From an uncultured Erysipelotrichaceae bacterium (GTDB taxonomy: Bacteria; Bacillota_I; Bacilli_A; Erysipelotrichales; Coprobacillaceae), in assembly GCA_945981915.1 (NCBI GenBank), contig CAMFRJ010000019.1, positions 1 through 11,546 of the forward strand: a stretch of DNA of 11,546 bases. Direction: 5' to 3'. The notes under the pieces were generated by a model that was given only the letters and a program-made list of their open reading frames with translations, did no database searches and was not told the origin of the DNA. Position 1 is the stretch's first letter. The number at the start of each line of letters is the position of its first letter. Both the position numbers and the translations under genes were made by a program. Positions 1 to 7,311 of the stretch are shown piece by piece.

Positions 1-45
1 ACACACTGCATATCGTCGGCAGCGTCAGATGTGTATAAGAGACAG
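1..45 (+). other. Nextera (Tn5) sequencing adapter and index, non-genomic
   Basis: Bases 27-45 are the 19-base Tn5 mosaic end used in Illumina Nextera libraries (AGATGTGTATAAGAGACAG). Bases 13-26 are the Nextera read-1 tail TCGTCGGCAGCGTC. Bases 5-12 (ACTGCATA) match an i5 index as I remember the kit list, and bases 1-4 (ACAC) match the end of the P5 primer. The order primer end, index, tail, mosaic end, insert is that of a library molecule, so this is untrimmed adapter and organism sequence starts at base 46. The apparent ATG at 29 lies in the adapter and is not a gene start. Confidence 0.98.
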
Positions 46-46
46 A

Positions 47-1732
47 AACATTGAGTGGGTCAGTGATTTATTCTTTGAACAGGGACTAAAAATTGTTGGG
101 AAAAAATTATTAGAATGGCAACCCCTATTAGCTGAATTATTTGAAGATGAAGATATTAAAACAATAGATATCAATTCTCGTAAATATCAAGTATATAATT
201 CCAGAGATAGAAGATTGTTATTTTTAAAAGATATTACAGATTTAGATACAATGACTAAAGAATATGAAGACCAACAATTATGTGTGGCTTACATTACGAT
301 TGATAACTATATTGAAACAATAGAGTATTTAGAAGAAGAAAAAGCAGCTTCTGTTCAAGCAACGATTAGGCAAGTGTTATTTGGTTGGGCCAAAGATAAT
401 GGAATCATTTTAAAAAAATACAAAGAAGATGGTTATTTGGCTGTTTTCAATGAAAGGGTTTATCGAAAACAAGTTGAAGATAAATTTAAGATATTAGATG
501 TATTTAAAAATAAAATTGAAGAACTTGGTGAAGTTATGGCGTTATCTGTGGGTATTGGTAGAGGAACAAAGCTATTAAGAGAATTAGATGAATTGGCTTT
601 TAATGCACTTTCTTTATCATATTCACGAGGTGGTGATCAGGTTGCTGTTAAAACAATAGATGAAGAAACACGTTATTTTGGTGGAAATAGTGAAAATAAT
701 GAAAAAGCAAATCGTGTAAGAGCTAGAGTTATATCACAAACGTTAATAAGTTTGATCAAACAAAGTGGACAAGTTTTGATTATGGGTCATAAACAAAGTG
801 ATTTTGATTCATTTGGAGCAAGTTTAGCGATTGCGATGATGGCAAAAGCTTATGAAAGAGATGCTTTTGTCATTGTAGATTTTAATTCAATGGAAGAAAA
901 AACATTAGCAGTTGCCAAAGATCTTAAAAATGATCCAGCGTATAAAGATATGCTTATTTCACCCGCAAAAGCTTTTGAAATAGAAAAGGAAGATACACTT
1001 TTAATCAGTGTGGATAATCATAAACCATCATTAGCGATCAGTGATGTCTTATTGGATATTGTTGATAAAAAAGTAGTGATTGATCACCATCGTCGAGGAG
1101 AAGAGTTTATTGATTTACCGATATTGACTTATTTGGAACCTGCAGCATCTTCAACGATAGAATTAATTGTGGAATTATTTGAATATTCAAAAACAGATAT
1201 TCAGATACCATCACGAATTGCGACAATCATGTATGCAGGTATGTTGATAGATACAAATTATTTTAGAACGAGAGTTGGTTCAAGAACTTTCCAAGCAGCA
1301 GCGAAACTTAGAGAATTGAATGCAGGAGTCACGAGAGCATATGAGTTCTTACAAAATGATTATCAAACAACTCAACAAATATTATCTATTTCTAATACTG
1401 CTTATTTGTTTGGAAATGAAATATTGATTGCTTATGGAAAAGAAGAAGAAATCTATGATCGAACAACCTTAGCGAAAGCGGGTAATGATTTGTTGAATAT
1501 TGCTGATATTCATGCCGTTTTTGTTGCTGGAAGAATTAGTAAGGAAAAAATTGCAGTATCTGCCAGATCGAAAACGAATATTAATGTGCAGGTAATTATG
1601 GAAGAATTGGGAGGCGGAGGACATTTTTCTATGGCTGCAACCCAATTAGAAGAAACGAATATCAACGTTGTTTTAAATCGATTAGAAGAAGCAATTAATC
1701 ATTATTTAGATGGAAGGAATGAAGAAGAATGA
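47..1732 (+). CDS. gdpP: Cyclic-di-AMP phosphodiesterase GdpP, 5'-truncated
   Basis: GdpP is a membrane-anchored enzyme that hydrolyses the second messenger c-di-AMP to pApA, affecting potassium balance, wall stress and beta-lactam tolerance. The frame opens directly at the adapter junction, so the two N-terminal membrane helices and the start of the PAS domain (about 115 residues compared with the B. subtilis protein as I recall it) are missing; the ATG at 29 is adapter sequence. What remains is the end of PAS, a degenerate GGDEF domain (about 280-655, ending in SRGGDQ), the DHH phosphoesterase domain with GHKQSDFDS (785-811) and the metal-binding DHH (1082-1090) followed by RRGEE, and a C-terminal DHHA1 domain with GGGGH (1610-1624). 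These catalytic motifs are intact. The stop TGA overlaps the rplI start (ATGA), indicating translational coupling in the conserved gdpP-rplI-dnaB cluster. Truncation is due to the contig end, not gene decay. Confidence 0.96.
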   Translation, partial: NIEWVSDLFFEQGLKIVGKKLLEWQPLLAELFEDEDIKTIDINSRKYQVYNSRDRRLLFLKDITDLDTMTKEYEDQQLCVAYITIDNYIETIEYLEEEKAASVQATIRQVLFGWAKDNGIILKKYKEDGYLAVFNERVYRKQVEDKFKILDVFKNKIEELGEVMALSVGIGRGTKLLRELDELAFNALSLSYSRGGDQVAVKTIDEETRYFGGNSENNEKANRVRARVISQTLISLIKQSGQVLIMGHKQSDFDSFGASLAIAMMAKAYERDAFVIVDFNSMEEKTLAVAKDLKNDPAYKDMLISPAKAFEIEKEDTLLISVDNHKPSLAISDVLLDIVDKKVVIDHHRRGEEFIDLPILTYLEPAASSTIELIVELFEYSKTDIQIPSRIATIMYAGMLIDTNYFRTRVGSRTFQAAAKLRELNAGVTRAYEFLQNDYQTTQQILSISNTAYLFGNEILIAYGKEEEIYDRTTLAKAGNDLLNIADIHAVFVAGRISKEKIAVSARSKTNINVQVIMEELGGGGHFSMAATQLEETNINVVLNRLEEAINHYLDGRNEEE

Positions 1733-2175
1733 AAGTTGTATTATTACAAGATGTGAAAAAAGTAGGTAAAAAAGGGGATATTGTAAAAGTATCTGATGGA
1801 TACGGACAAAATTTCTTAATTAAAAATAAGTTAGCAGTGAAAGAAACAGCAACTGCTAAAAAAATTGTTGATGAACAAAAAGAACAAGAAAAATTACAAG
1901 ATATTGAAAACAAAAATAAAGCTCTTAAATTAAAAGAAGTTATTGAAGGGTTAACATTAGAATTTGTATTGAAATCTGGAAAAGACGGAAAAACATTTGG
2001 AAGTGTTTCAACAAAAATGGTAGTTGATCAGTTAAGAGATCAATATGATATCAAAGTTGATAAAAGAAAGTTTATAGATGCTAGACCGATAGGAGCATTG
2101 GGTTATACAAATTTGAAAGTTGAATTATATAAAGGAGTTATAGCAACAGTTAAAGTTCATCTAATTGAAAAATAG
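1729..2175 (+). CDS. rplI: 50S ribosomal protein L9
   Basis: This is the large-subunit protein L9, which binds 23S rRNA near the L1 stalk base and helps maintain reading-frame fidelity. The 148 residues match the usual family length. The N-terminal RNA-binding domain is clear: MKVVLLQDVKKVGKKGD, followed by the L9 signature region around GYGQNFLIKNKLA. A lysine- and glutamate-rich connecting helix (about 40-75) leads to the C-terminal domain with FGSVSTK and a closing KVHLIEK. The start overlaps the gdpP stop by four bases, and a GGAAGG Shine-Dalgarno lies inside the gdpP end (1712-1717). The stop is TAG. Reading past it gives GGG GGT GTT ATC and then the dnaB ATG in the same frame, so this TAG alone keeps L9 and DnaB separate. 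Confidence 0.98.
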   Translation: MKVVLLQDVKKVGKKGDIVKVSDGYGQNFLIKNKLAVKETATAKKIVDEQKEQEKLQDIENKNKALKLKEVIEGLTLEFVLKSGKDGKTFGSVSTKMVVDQLRDQYDIKVDKRKFIDARPIGALGYTNLKVELYKGVIATVKVHLIEK

Positions 2176-2187
2176 GGGGGTGTTATC

Positions 2188-3558
2188 ATGGCAAGAGAAT
2201 TACCACATGATCAAGAAGCAGAAAGATCATTATTAGGAGCAATGATCATTTCCAAAGAAACTTGTCAAAGTTTTGTTGATAAAGCAAACGTAAATGACTT
2301 TTATGAAGAAAAGCATCGTTTACTATTTATGGCTATGTATGAATTAACAAAGCAAAATACACCTGTCGATATTACAACAATCACAACATATTTAAAAGAT
2401 CATGGTCAATTAGATAAAGTTGGAGGGGTAGAATATCTTTTAAGATTAAGTGAATCTGTACCTACTGTTGCCCATTCAGATTTTTATTTCAAAATCATTC
2501 ATGATAAAGCAATATTGAGAAAGATTATTCATGAAACAACAAAAATCGCTGAAGATGCATTTCAAGATGTTGAAAATATAGATGATTTTATTGATAATAC
2601 AGAAAGGACAATGTTATCGATTTCTAAAGATAGAAATGCAGGAGAATTTGTAGATGTTAGAAGCATTTTAAAAGATGTGACCAAAAGATTAAATATGCTT
2701 CAAAAAAATGATGGAAATATTTCAGGAGTCAAAACTAATTTTATTGATCTAGATAAAATTACTTCTGGTTTCCAAAAGGGAGATCTCATTATTTTAGCAG
2801 CAAGACCAGCGATGGGGAAAACAGCGTTTGCGTTAAATATTGCTCATAATGCAGCAGAAAAATCAAAAGAACCGGTTGCTATTTTTTCATTAGAAATGCC
2901 TAAGGAACAGTTGGTACAAAGAATCATTTGTTCAATGGGTGGTATAGAAGGTTCAACGATGAGAACGGGAGAAGTTCTTAGAAATAACGCGAATAAATAT
3001 TATGCAGCAGTTGAACGTGTAAGTCATTGTAATTTATTTATAGATGATACACCTGGTATCAAAATCAATGAAATAGTAGCGAAGTGTCGAAAATTAAAAC
3101 AAGATGAAAAAGGTTTAAAACTGATCATCATCGACTATTTGCAATTAATTAGTGGAAATTCGAATAATCGCGAATCAAGACAACAGGAAGTCTCTGATAT
3201 ATCAAGACAATTAAAAATGTTAGCCAGAGAGTTAGAAGTTCCAGTTATTGCTTTATCGCAATTATCTCGTTCAGTTGAACAAAGACCTAATAAAAGACCA
3301 ATGATGTCGGATTTAAGAGAATCGGGTGCAATTGAACAAGATGCAGATATTGTTACATTCTTATATAGAGAAGATTATTATGCAAAAAATAATGATAAAA
3401 ACGAAGATGTTAAAGAGACAGGGTTAACAGAAGTCATTATCGCAAAGCATAGAAATGGAGCGACTGGTGAAGTCAATTTAAGTTTCCAAAAGGATTTTAG
3501 TCGTTTTACAAATATTTCTAATAGAACTGATATAGGAACAAAAGATGTAAGAAGTTAG
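2188..3558 (+). CDS. dnaB: Replicative DNA helicase DnaB (DnaC of B. subtilis)
   Basis: This is the hexameric 5'-3' helicase that unwinds DNA at the replication fork and binds primase and the polymerase clamp loader. At 456 residues it has normal length. It begins LPHDQEAERSLLGAM, the usual N-terminal helical-domain opening, and the linker runs to about residue 165. The RecA-like motor then shows Walker A (RPAMGKT, residues 206-212), Walker B (LIIIDYLQLI with D316), the SQLSRSVEQRP motif and the SDLRESGAIEQDAD region. There is no sign of an intein, a common insertion in this family. A run of six G beginning at the last base of the rplI stop (2175-2180) acts as ribosome binding site. The stop TAG is built into the AGGAGG that serves the next gene. 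The gene probably belongs to one transcription unit from gdpP to tdk. Confidence 0.98.
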   Translation: MARELPHDQEAERSLLGAMIISKETCQSFVDKANVNDFYEEKHRLLFMAMYELTKQNTPVDITTITTYLKDHGQLDKVGGVEYLLRLSESVPTVAHSDFYFKIIHDKAILRKIIHETTKIAEDAFQDVENIDDFIDNTERTMLSISKDRNAGEFVDVRSILKDVTKRLNMLQKNDGNISGVKTNFIDLDKITSGFQKGDLIILAARPAMGKTAFALNIAHNAAEKSKEPVAIFSLEMPKEQLVQRIICSMGGIEGSTMRTGEVLRNNANKYYAAVERVSHCNLFIDDTPGIKINEIVAKCRKLKQDEKGLKLIIIDYLQLISGNSNNRESRQQEVSDISRQLKMLARELEVPVIALSQLSRSVEQRPNKRPMMSDLRESGAIEQDADIVTFLYREDYYAKNNDKNEDVKETGLTEVIIAKHRNGATGEVNLSFQKDFSRFTNISNRTDIGTKDVRS

Positions 3559-3568
3559 GAGGAATAAG

Positions 3569-4168
3569 ATGTATCATCAATATAGAGCGGGATACATAGA
3601 AGTGATTTGTGGATGTATGTTTGCTGGGAAAACAGAAGAGTTAATCAGACGTGTCAATGTTCTAAGTTATGCAAAACAAAAAATATTAGTTTTTAAACCT
3701 AAATTGGATAACCGTTATTCTGATACGGAAATTGCTTCTCATTCTGGTCGTAAGATTCCTTGTTATGCCATCGATGATCCAGAAGAAATATTAGAAAAAA
3801 TGGATGACGATGTACAAGTTGTTGCGATAGATGAAGTCCAATTTTTTGATTCAAAAATAGTTGATGTGTGTGAATATTTAGCAGATAAAGGAATTAGGGT
3901 CATGGTTGCCGGGCTAGATAAAGATTTTAGAGGAGAAGCCTTTGGTGTCATGCCTGAACTTTTGACAAAAGGGGAATTTGTCACGAAGCTTACAGCTGTT
4001 TGTGCAAAGTGTGGTTCACCAGCAACGCGTACACAACGTCTTGTTGATGGAAAACCAGCATCATTCGATGATCCTATTGTTTTGGTGGGAGCTGTTGATC
4101 ATTATGAACCAAGATGTCGTCATTGTCATGAAGTAATAAACAAGCCGATAAAAATTTTAAAAAAATAA
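3569..4168 (+). CDS. tdk: Thymidine kinase (type II, zinc-containing)
   Basis: Thymidine kinase phosphorylates thymidine with ATP to dTMP, the salvage route to dTTP. The 199-residue protein has the type II layout: a P-loop GCMFAGKTEE (residues 15-24), the DEVQFF motif with catalytic Glu89, a lasso/zinc domain with CAKC (Cys145, Cys148) and CRHC (Cys183, Cys186), and the thymidine-binding segment between them. An AGGAGG ribosome binding site (3557-3562) overlaps the dnaB stop, 6 bases before the ATG. In many Firmicutes tdk lies just upstream of prfA-prmC. Here that pattern is kept, but an acetyltransferase gene lies between, and tdk also joins the gdpP-rplI-dnaB run directly. A strong hairpin terminator follows about 85 bases after the stop. 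Confidence 0.97.
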   Translation: MYHQYRAGYIEVICGCMFAGKTEELIRRVNVLSYAKQKILVFKPKLDNRYSDTEIASHSGRKIPCYAIDDPEEILEKMDDDVQVVAIDEVQFFDSKIVDVCEYLADKGIRVMVAGLDKDFRGEAFGVMPELLTKGEFVTKLTAVCAKCGSPATRTQRLVDGKPASFDDPIVLVGAVDHYEPRCRHCHEVINKPIKILKK

Positions 4169-4192
4169 AAAAGTTCACAATGAATTAACATA

Positions 4193-4208
4193 ACTATATT
4201 AGTATAGT
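4193..4208. repeat. Short perfect palindrome (ACTATA-TTAG-TATAGT)
   Basis: Two six-base arms, ACTATA and TATAGT, flank a four-base loop in the tdk to GNAT spacer. It is AT-rich and could be an operator-like dyad or chance. No T-run follows, so it is not a terminator. The rest of 4169-4250 shows no gene I can support. Confidence 0.3.
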
Positions 4209-4252
4209 AGTGTATTAGAAAACCTCCCCTTAATAATATAAAAATGTATGGA

Positions 4253-4282
4253 AAAAACACAAGTGTGATAACTTGTGTTTTT
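4253..4282 (+). terminator. Rho-independent terminator after tdk, probably bidirectional
   Basis: The stem arms AAAAACACAAGT (4253-4264) and ACTTGTGTTTTT (4271-4282) are perfectly complementary over 12 bases with a six-base loop (GTGATA). The core is ACACAAGT/ACTTGTGT, with an A-run before and a T-run after, so it could stop transcription in both directions. It ends the gdpP-rplI-dnaB-tdk run. Confidence 0.8.
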
Positions 4283-4327
4283 GCTTTATAAATATGATAT
4301 GATAATGATTGTAAAGAGGGCAAGGCA

Positions 4328-4747
4328 ATGATAAAAGAAGCGACCTATCAAGATAAAGATGAAGTCTTTGAATTAATCAATGAGTTAGAAAGATATACCT
4401 TAGATAAAGATTTGTTCGATAAACAATATAATATATGTATGAATCAAAATCATTTTTATTTATATGTTTATAAAGATGGAGATATCAAAGGATGTATTAG
4501 CTTATATCTTCACAATTATCTCCATCATCAAAAACAAACAGGAGAAATAGGTGAATTGATTGTTAAAGAAAAATATAGAAATCGTCATATTGGTGAACAG
4601 TTGTTACAATATGTAGAAAATAAAGGAAAAGAATTAGATTTAGAAGAAATATGTTTATCGTCAGGAATGATCAGAGAAGATGCGCATAGATTTTATGAAA
4701 GACATGGTTATATAAAAGATCATTATAGCTTTGAAAAGAAATTATAG
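4328..4747 (+). CDS. GNAT-family N-acetyltransferase
   Basis: This is a small cytoplasmic GCN5-related acetyltransferase of 139 residues, a normal single-domain length. The acetyl-CoA pyrophosphate-binding motif A is visible as IVKEKYRNRHIGEQLL (R84, R86, G89), preceded by the GEIGEL strand. The closing ...RFYERHGY segment is the common C-terminal GNAT motif. The substrate cannot be read from sequence. The start has an AGAGGG Shine-Dalgarno at 4315-4320, 7 bases upstream. A -10-like TATGAT (4298-4303) lies just after the tdk terminator, but I see no convincing -35, so a promoter is only suspected. The gene sits between tdk and prfA, which are often adjacent in Firmicutes, and probably has its own short transcript. 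The stop is TAG, four bases before the predicted prfA -35. Confidence 0.88.
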   Translation: MIKEATYQDKDEVFELINELERYTLDKDLFDKQYNICMNQNHFYLYVYKDGDIKGCISLYLHNYLHHQKQTGEIGELIVKEKYRNRHIGEQLLQYVENKGKELDLEEICLSSGMIREDAHRFYERHGYIKDHYSFEKKL

Positions 4748-4750
4748 ATA

Positions 4751-4779
4751 TTGTTTTCAAGATGGAAATCGTGTATCAT
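4751..4779 (+). promoter_or_regulatory. Predicted sigma-A promoter for prfA
   Basis: A -35 element TTGTTT (4751-4756) and a -10 element TATCAT (4774-4779) are separated by 17 bases. Transcription would start near 4786, leaving a leader of about 23 bases with AAGGAGG (4795-4801) 7 bases before the prfA ATG. The -35 lies immediately after the stop of the upstream GNAT gene. Both hexamers deviate from consensus, so confidence is moderate. Confidence 0.5.
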
Positions 4780-4808
4780 AATAATGCTTATGAAAAGGAG
4801 GTTTTTTT

Positions 4809-5885
4809 ATGAATGAGAGTATGTTAGATAGATTGTTATCAATGGAAAATAGATATGAAGAATTAGGTCATATGTTAATGGATCCTGATATTGGCAGTGA
4901 TATTAAAAAGATGACGGAAGTCACAAAAGAACAAGCCTCTTTGCAAACTGCTTTTGATTTATTTCAGGAATATAAGACAGTACAACAAGGAATTGATGAT
5001 GCTAAAGAATTGATGAAGGAAAACGATCCTGAAATTAAAGAAATGGCGAAAATGGAATTGGATGAGTTAGAAACACAATTACCCGAAATTATAAAAAAAT
5101 TAGAATTAGAATTAATTCCTAAAGATCCTAATGACAATAAAAATGTTATCATGGAAATTAGAGGTGCTGCAGGTGGAGATGAAGGAAATATCTTTGCTGG
5201 TGATTTATATAGAATGTATGTGAAATATGCTGAAAGTCAAGGATGGAAGATTGATGTGATGGAAGCTGAAGAATCTGAAGCAGGAGGATTTTCTTTAATT
5301 TCATTTAATGTCATTGGCGATGGTGTTTATGGAAAATTAAAATATGAATCAGGATCACATCGTGTTCAACGTGTTCCTAAAACAGAAACGCAAGGACGTG
5401 TGCATACGTCAACAGCAACTGTTTTAGTGATGCCAGAAGTTGAAGAAGTTGATGTAGAAATTAATAAAAGCGATTTGAGAATTGATACGTATCGAGCTAG
5501 TGGAGCAGGTGGGCAACATATCAATAAAACAGATTCTGCAGTTCGTATTACCCATCTTCCTACAGGAATTGTTGCAACAAGTCAAGATGGACGTTCACAA
5601 CATGATAATAGGGATAAAGCAATGAAAGCCTTAGTTGCCCGTGTTTATGATTATTTTCAATCGCAACAAAATGAAGCGATTGACAGTGAACGTAAATCAA
5701 AAGTAGGTACTGGTGATCGTGCAGAAAAAATTAGAACATATAATTATCCTCAAAATCGTGTAACAGATCATAGAATTGGTTTAACTATTCAACAATTAGA
5801 TCGTATTATTGAAGGTAAATTAGATGATATTATTACAGCATTAATTAATGAAGATCAACGTTTGAAATTAGAAGGACAAAAATAA
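4809..5885 (+). CDS. prfA: Peptide chain release factor 1 (RF1)
   Basis: RF1 recognises the stop codons UAA and UAG in the ribosomal A site and triggers hydrolysis of the peptidyl-tRNA ester. The 358 residues are the standard length. RF1 rather than RF2 is shown by the PxT stop-codon anticodon motif (PKT, residues 190-192, in QRVPKTETQGRVHTS); RF2 has SPF. The catalytic GGQ is at 234-236 within ASGAGGQHINKTDSAVR. N-terminal helices (1-100) precede the core. The ribosome binding site AAGGAGG (4795-4801) is strong. Its stop TAA shares a base with the prmC ATG (TAATG), a coupling that fits enzyme and substrate, since PrmC methylates the Gln of GGQ. The presence of RF1 bears on the internal UAG of spoIIE downstream, because it shows that UAG is read as a stop. 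Confidence 0.98.
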   Translation: MNESMLDRLLSMENRYEELGHMLMDPDIGSDIKKMTEVTKEQASLQTAFDLFQEYKTVQQGIDDAKELMKENDPEIKEMAKMELDELETQLPEIIKKLELELIPKDPNDNKNVIMEIRGAAGGDEGNIFAGDLYRMYVKYAESQGWKIDVMEAEESEAGGFSLISFNVIGDGVYGKLKYESGSHRVQRVPKTETQGRVHTSTATVLVMPEVEEVDVEINKSDLRIDTYRASGAGGQHINKTDSAVRITHLPTGIVATSQDGRSQHDNRDKAMKALVARVYDYFQSQQNEAIDSERKSKVGTGDRAEKIRTYNYPQNRVTDHRIGLTIQQLDRIIEGKLDDIITALINEDQRLKLEGQK

Positions 5886-6742
5886 TGAAAACGGTAAGAG
5901 AATTGATTAGAGAAGCTGAAAACAAGCTAGATGATGAACATAAGGATGTTAATGTTGCTAAGGTCTTATTTTATCATTTGGCACATAAAGAACCTCATGA
6001 ACTTTATTTAATGATGAATGAAGAAGTCGATGAAGATTTAGAAAAAGCGTTTTTAGCTGGAATGGAACAATATTATCAAGGAATTCCAATTCAGTACATT
6101 AAGGGATATGAAACTTTTTTTGGTAGAGATTTTAAAGTCAATGAAAATGTCTTGATTCCTCGTTATGAAACAGAGGAATTAGTAGAAAATATCTTGTATC
6201 GTATCGATGATTATTTTCAAGATTATCCACATATTCAATTGTGTGATGTTGGAACAGGAAGTGGAGCGATTGCAATCACTTTAGCGTTAGAAGAACCACG
6301 TTTGAATGTTATTGCGACTGATATTTCTCAAGATGCTCTCGTTGTGGCTAAAGAAAATGCAAATTTATTAAATGCCAAGGTTGAATTTCGTCATGGAGAT
6401 CTATTACAGCCGTTATTAGATTCACATGAAAAAGTTGATATTTTTGTCTCAAATCCACCATATATTCCTAATGACCAACAAATAGAAGCCATGGTAAAAG
6501 ACAATGAACCACATGTTGCTTTATTTGGAGGAAATGATGGTTTGTATTTCTATAGAAAAATATTTAAAGAGGTGAAACCTTTATTAAACGAAAGGGCCTT
6601 ACTAGCTTTTGAAATGGGATTTGATCAAAGAGAATTGATGGAAAAAGCCATTCATGAATTTTTTGGAGATTACCCATTTGAAATTATCAAAGATATGAAT
6701 GGAAAAGATCGCATGTTGTTTATTTATTATCATTTAAAATAA
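5885..6742 (+). CDS. prmC: Release factor glutamine methyltransferase PrmC (HemK)
   Basis: PrmC transfers a methyl group from S-adenosylmethionine to the side-chain amide of the Gln in the GGQ motif of release factors, improving termination. The 285-residue protein has the usual N-terminal helical substrate-binding domain (about 1-90, with IQYIKGYETFFGRDFKV and PRYETEELVE at the junction). The Rossmann-type methyltransferase domain has the AdoMet motif DVGTGSGAIAI (from residue 121) and the family-defining NPPY (190-193) that holds the target amide. Its ATG overlaps the prfA stop by one base, and an AAGGA ribosome binding site lies inside prfA at 5872-5876. It is followed after a single base by an acetyltransferase gene. 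Confidence 0.97.
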   Translation: MKTVRELIREAENKLDDEHKDVNVAKVLFYHLAHKEPHELYLMMNEEVDEDLEKAFLAGMEQYYQGIPIQYIKGYETFFGRDFKVNENVLIPRYETEELVENILYRIDDYFQDYPHIQLCDVGTGSGAIAITLALEEPRLNVIATDISQDALVVAKENANLLNAKVEFRHGDLLQPLLDSHEKVDIFVSNPPYIPNDQQIEAMVKDNEPHVALFGGNDGLYFYRKIFKEVKPLLNERALLAFEMGFDQRELMEKAIHEFFGDYPFEIIKDMNGKDRMLFIYYHLK

Positions 6743-6743
6743 A

Positions 6744-7232
6744 ATGGAATTAGAAACAAAAAGACTCACTATTAAAGATTTATCAATGGATGATATTGAA
6801 CGATTTAGTGAATATAGAAATAAAAAAGAAGTTGCTAATTATCAATCGTGGAAACAGTATCCTTTATCAAAAGCAAAGCAGCGAATCACTTATTGTTTAA
6901 AACATCCATTCCAAGGGAAAATAGGCAATTATCATTTGGGGATTTATTTCAATCATTATCTTATAGGTGATATTTTTATTGAAATTGATGGGCAAACAAC
7001 ATTTACAATAGGTTATACACTAGATTCAGCATATTGGTCTCAAGGATATGCTACAGAAGCTTTAGAAGCATTTTTAAACTATATGAGAGATGTTTATCAT
7101 TTTAAAATATGTCTAGCTTATGTTTATGAAGATAATGAAAGGTCAATTCATTTATTAGAGAAAATGGGCTTTGAATTGATGAATAAATCATGGTTTTACC
7201 AAGATATCTTGTTTCGGAAAAAATTAGATTAA
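6744..7232 (+). CDS. RimJ/RimL-type GNAT N-acetyltransferase
   Basis: This is a 162-residue acetyltransferase of the RimJ/RimL branch (Acetyltransf_3-like). It opens with LETKRLTIKDLSMDDI, the typical first strand, which supports the ATG at 6744. The acetyl-CoA loop is YWSQGYATEAL (Q100, G101, A103), and the C-terminal part contains the NERSIHLLEKMGFE motif common to the branch. Such proteins acetylate ribosomal-protein N-termini, antibiotics or small amines; the target here cannot be told. Only one base separates it from the prmC stop and I see no Shine-Dalgarno upstream, so translation is probably coupled to prmC. The stop codon forms the base of the terminator stem that follows. Co-transcription with prfA-prmC may hint at a translation-related role, but this is inference. 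Confidence 0.9.
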   Translation: MELETKRLTIKDLSMDDIERFSEYRNKKEVANYQSWKQYPLSKAKQRITYCLKHPFQGKIGNYHLGIYFNHYLIGDIFIEIDGQTTFTIGYTLDSAYWSQGYATEALEAFLNYMRDVYHFKICLAYVYEDNERSIHLLEKMGFELMNKSWFYQDILFRKKLD

Positions 7233-7255
7233 CAAGAGGTGACTCTTGTTTTTTT
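7231..7255 (+). terminator. Rho-independent terminator of the prfA-prmC-GNAT unit
   Basis: The arms AACAAGAG (7231-7238) and CTCTTGTT (7243-7250) pair perfectly around the tetraloop GTGA. A run of seven T (7249-7255) overlaps the 3' arm. The stem begins inside the TAA stop of the preceding gene. Confidence 0.88.
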
Positions 7256-7263
7256 ATATCAGT

Positions 7264-7292
7264 TTGTCAAAGAATTGAGAAGAGGATATAAT
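7264..7292 (+). promoter_or_regulatory. Near-consensus sigma-A promoter for the FtsX-like gene
   Basis: TTGTCA (7264-7269), a 17-base spacer and a perfect TATAAT (7287-7292) make a strong promoter, placed just after the upstream terminator. Transcription is expected to begin near 7299. The -10 box contains the first two bases of the ATG at 7291, so that ATG would not be in the transcript. The -35 is set in TTTGTCAAA (7263-7271), one base from the B. subtilis Spo0A box TTTGTCGAA as I recall it, and in a block nearly repeated upstream of tilS. Confidence 0.72.
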
Positions 7293-7298
7293 GGAAAC

Positions 7299-7304
7299 GA
7301 GGAG
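7299..7304 (+). promoter_or_regulatory. Ribosome binding site favouring the GTG start at 7312
   Basis: GAGGAG lies 7 bases before the in-frame GTG at 7312, ideal spacing. A weaker AGAGG (7281-7285) lies 5 bases before the ATG at 7291, but it would be upstream of the predicted transcription start. Confidence 0.55.
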
Positions 7305-7311
7305 TGGTATT

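Noticed and set aside
1695..1913. Minus-strand frame opposite rplI.
   Set aside because: It is the antisense shadow of the gdpP end and rplI, with Ser/Phe-rich composition typical of reverse-strand reading. The same applies to the minus-strand frames at 3763-3984 and 4964-5152 and the second-frame 7370-7561.
4126..4323. Minus-strand 65-residue open frame in the tdk-GNAT spacer, with an SD-like AAGGGGAGG on that strand (complement of 4221-4232).
   Set aside because: It overlaps the end of tdk and the terminator, the SD-like sequence is inside the frame with no suitable start codon after it, and the protein resembles no family.
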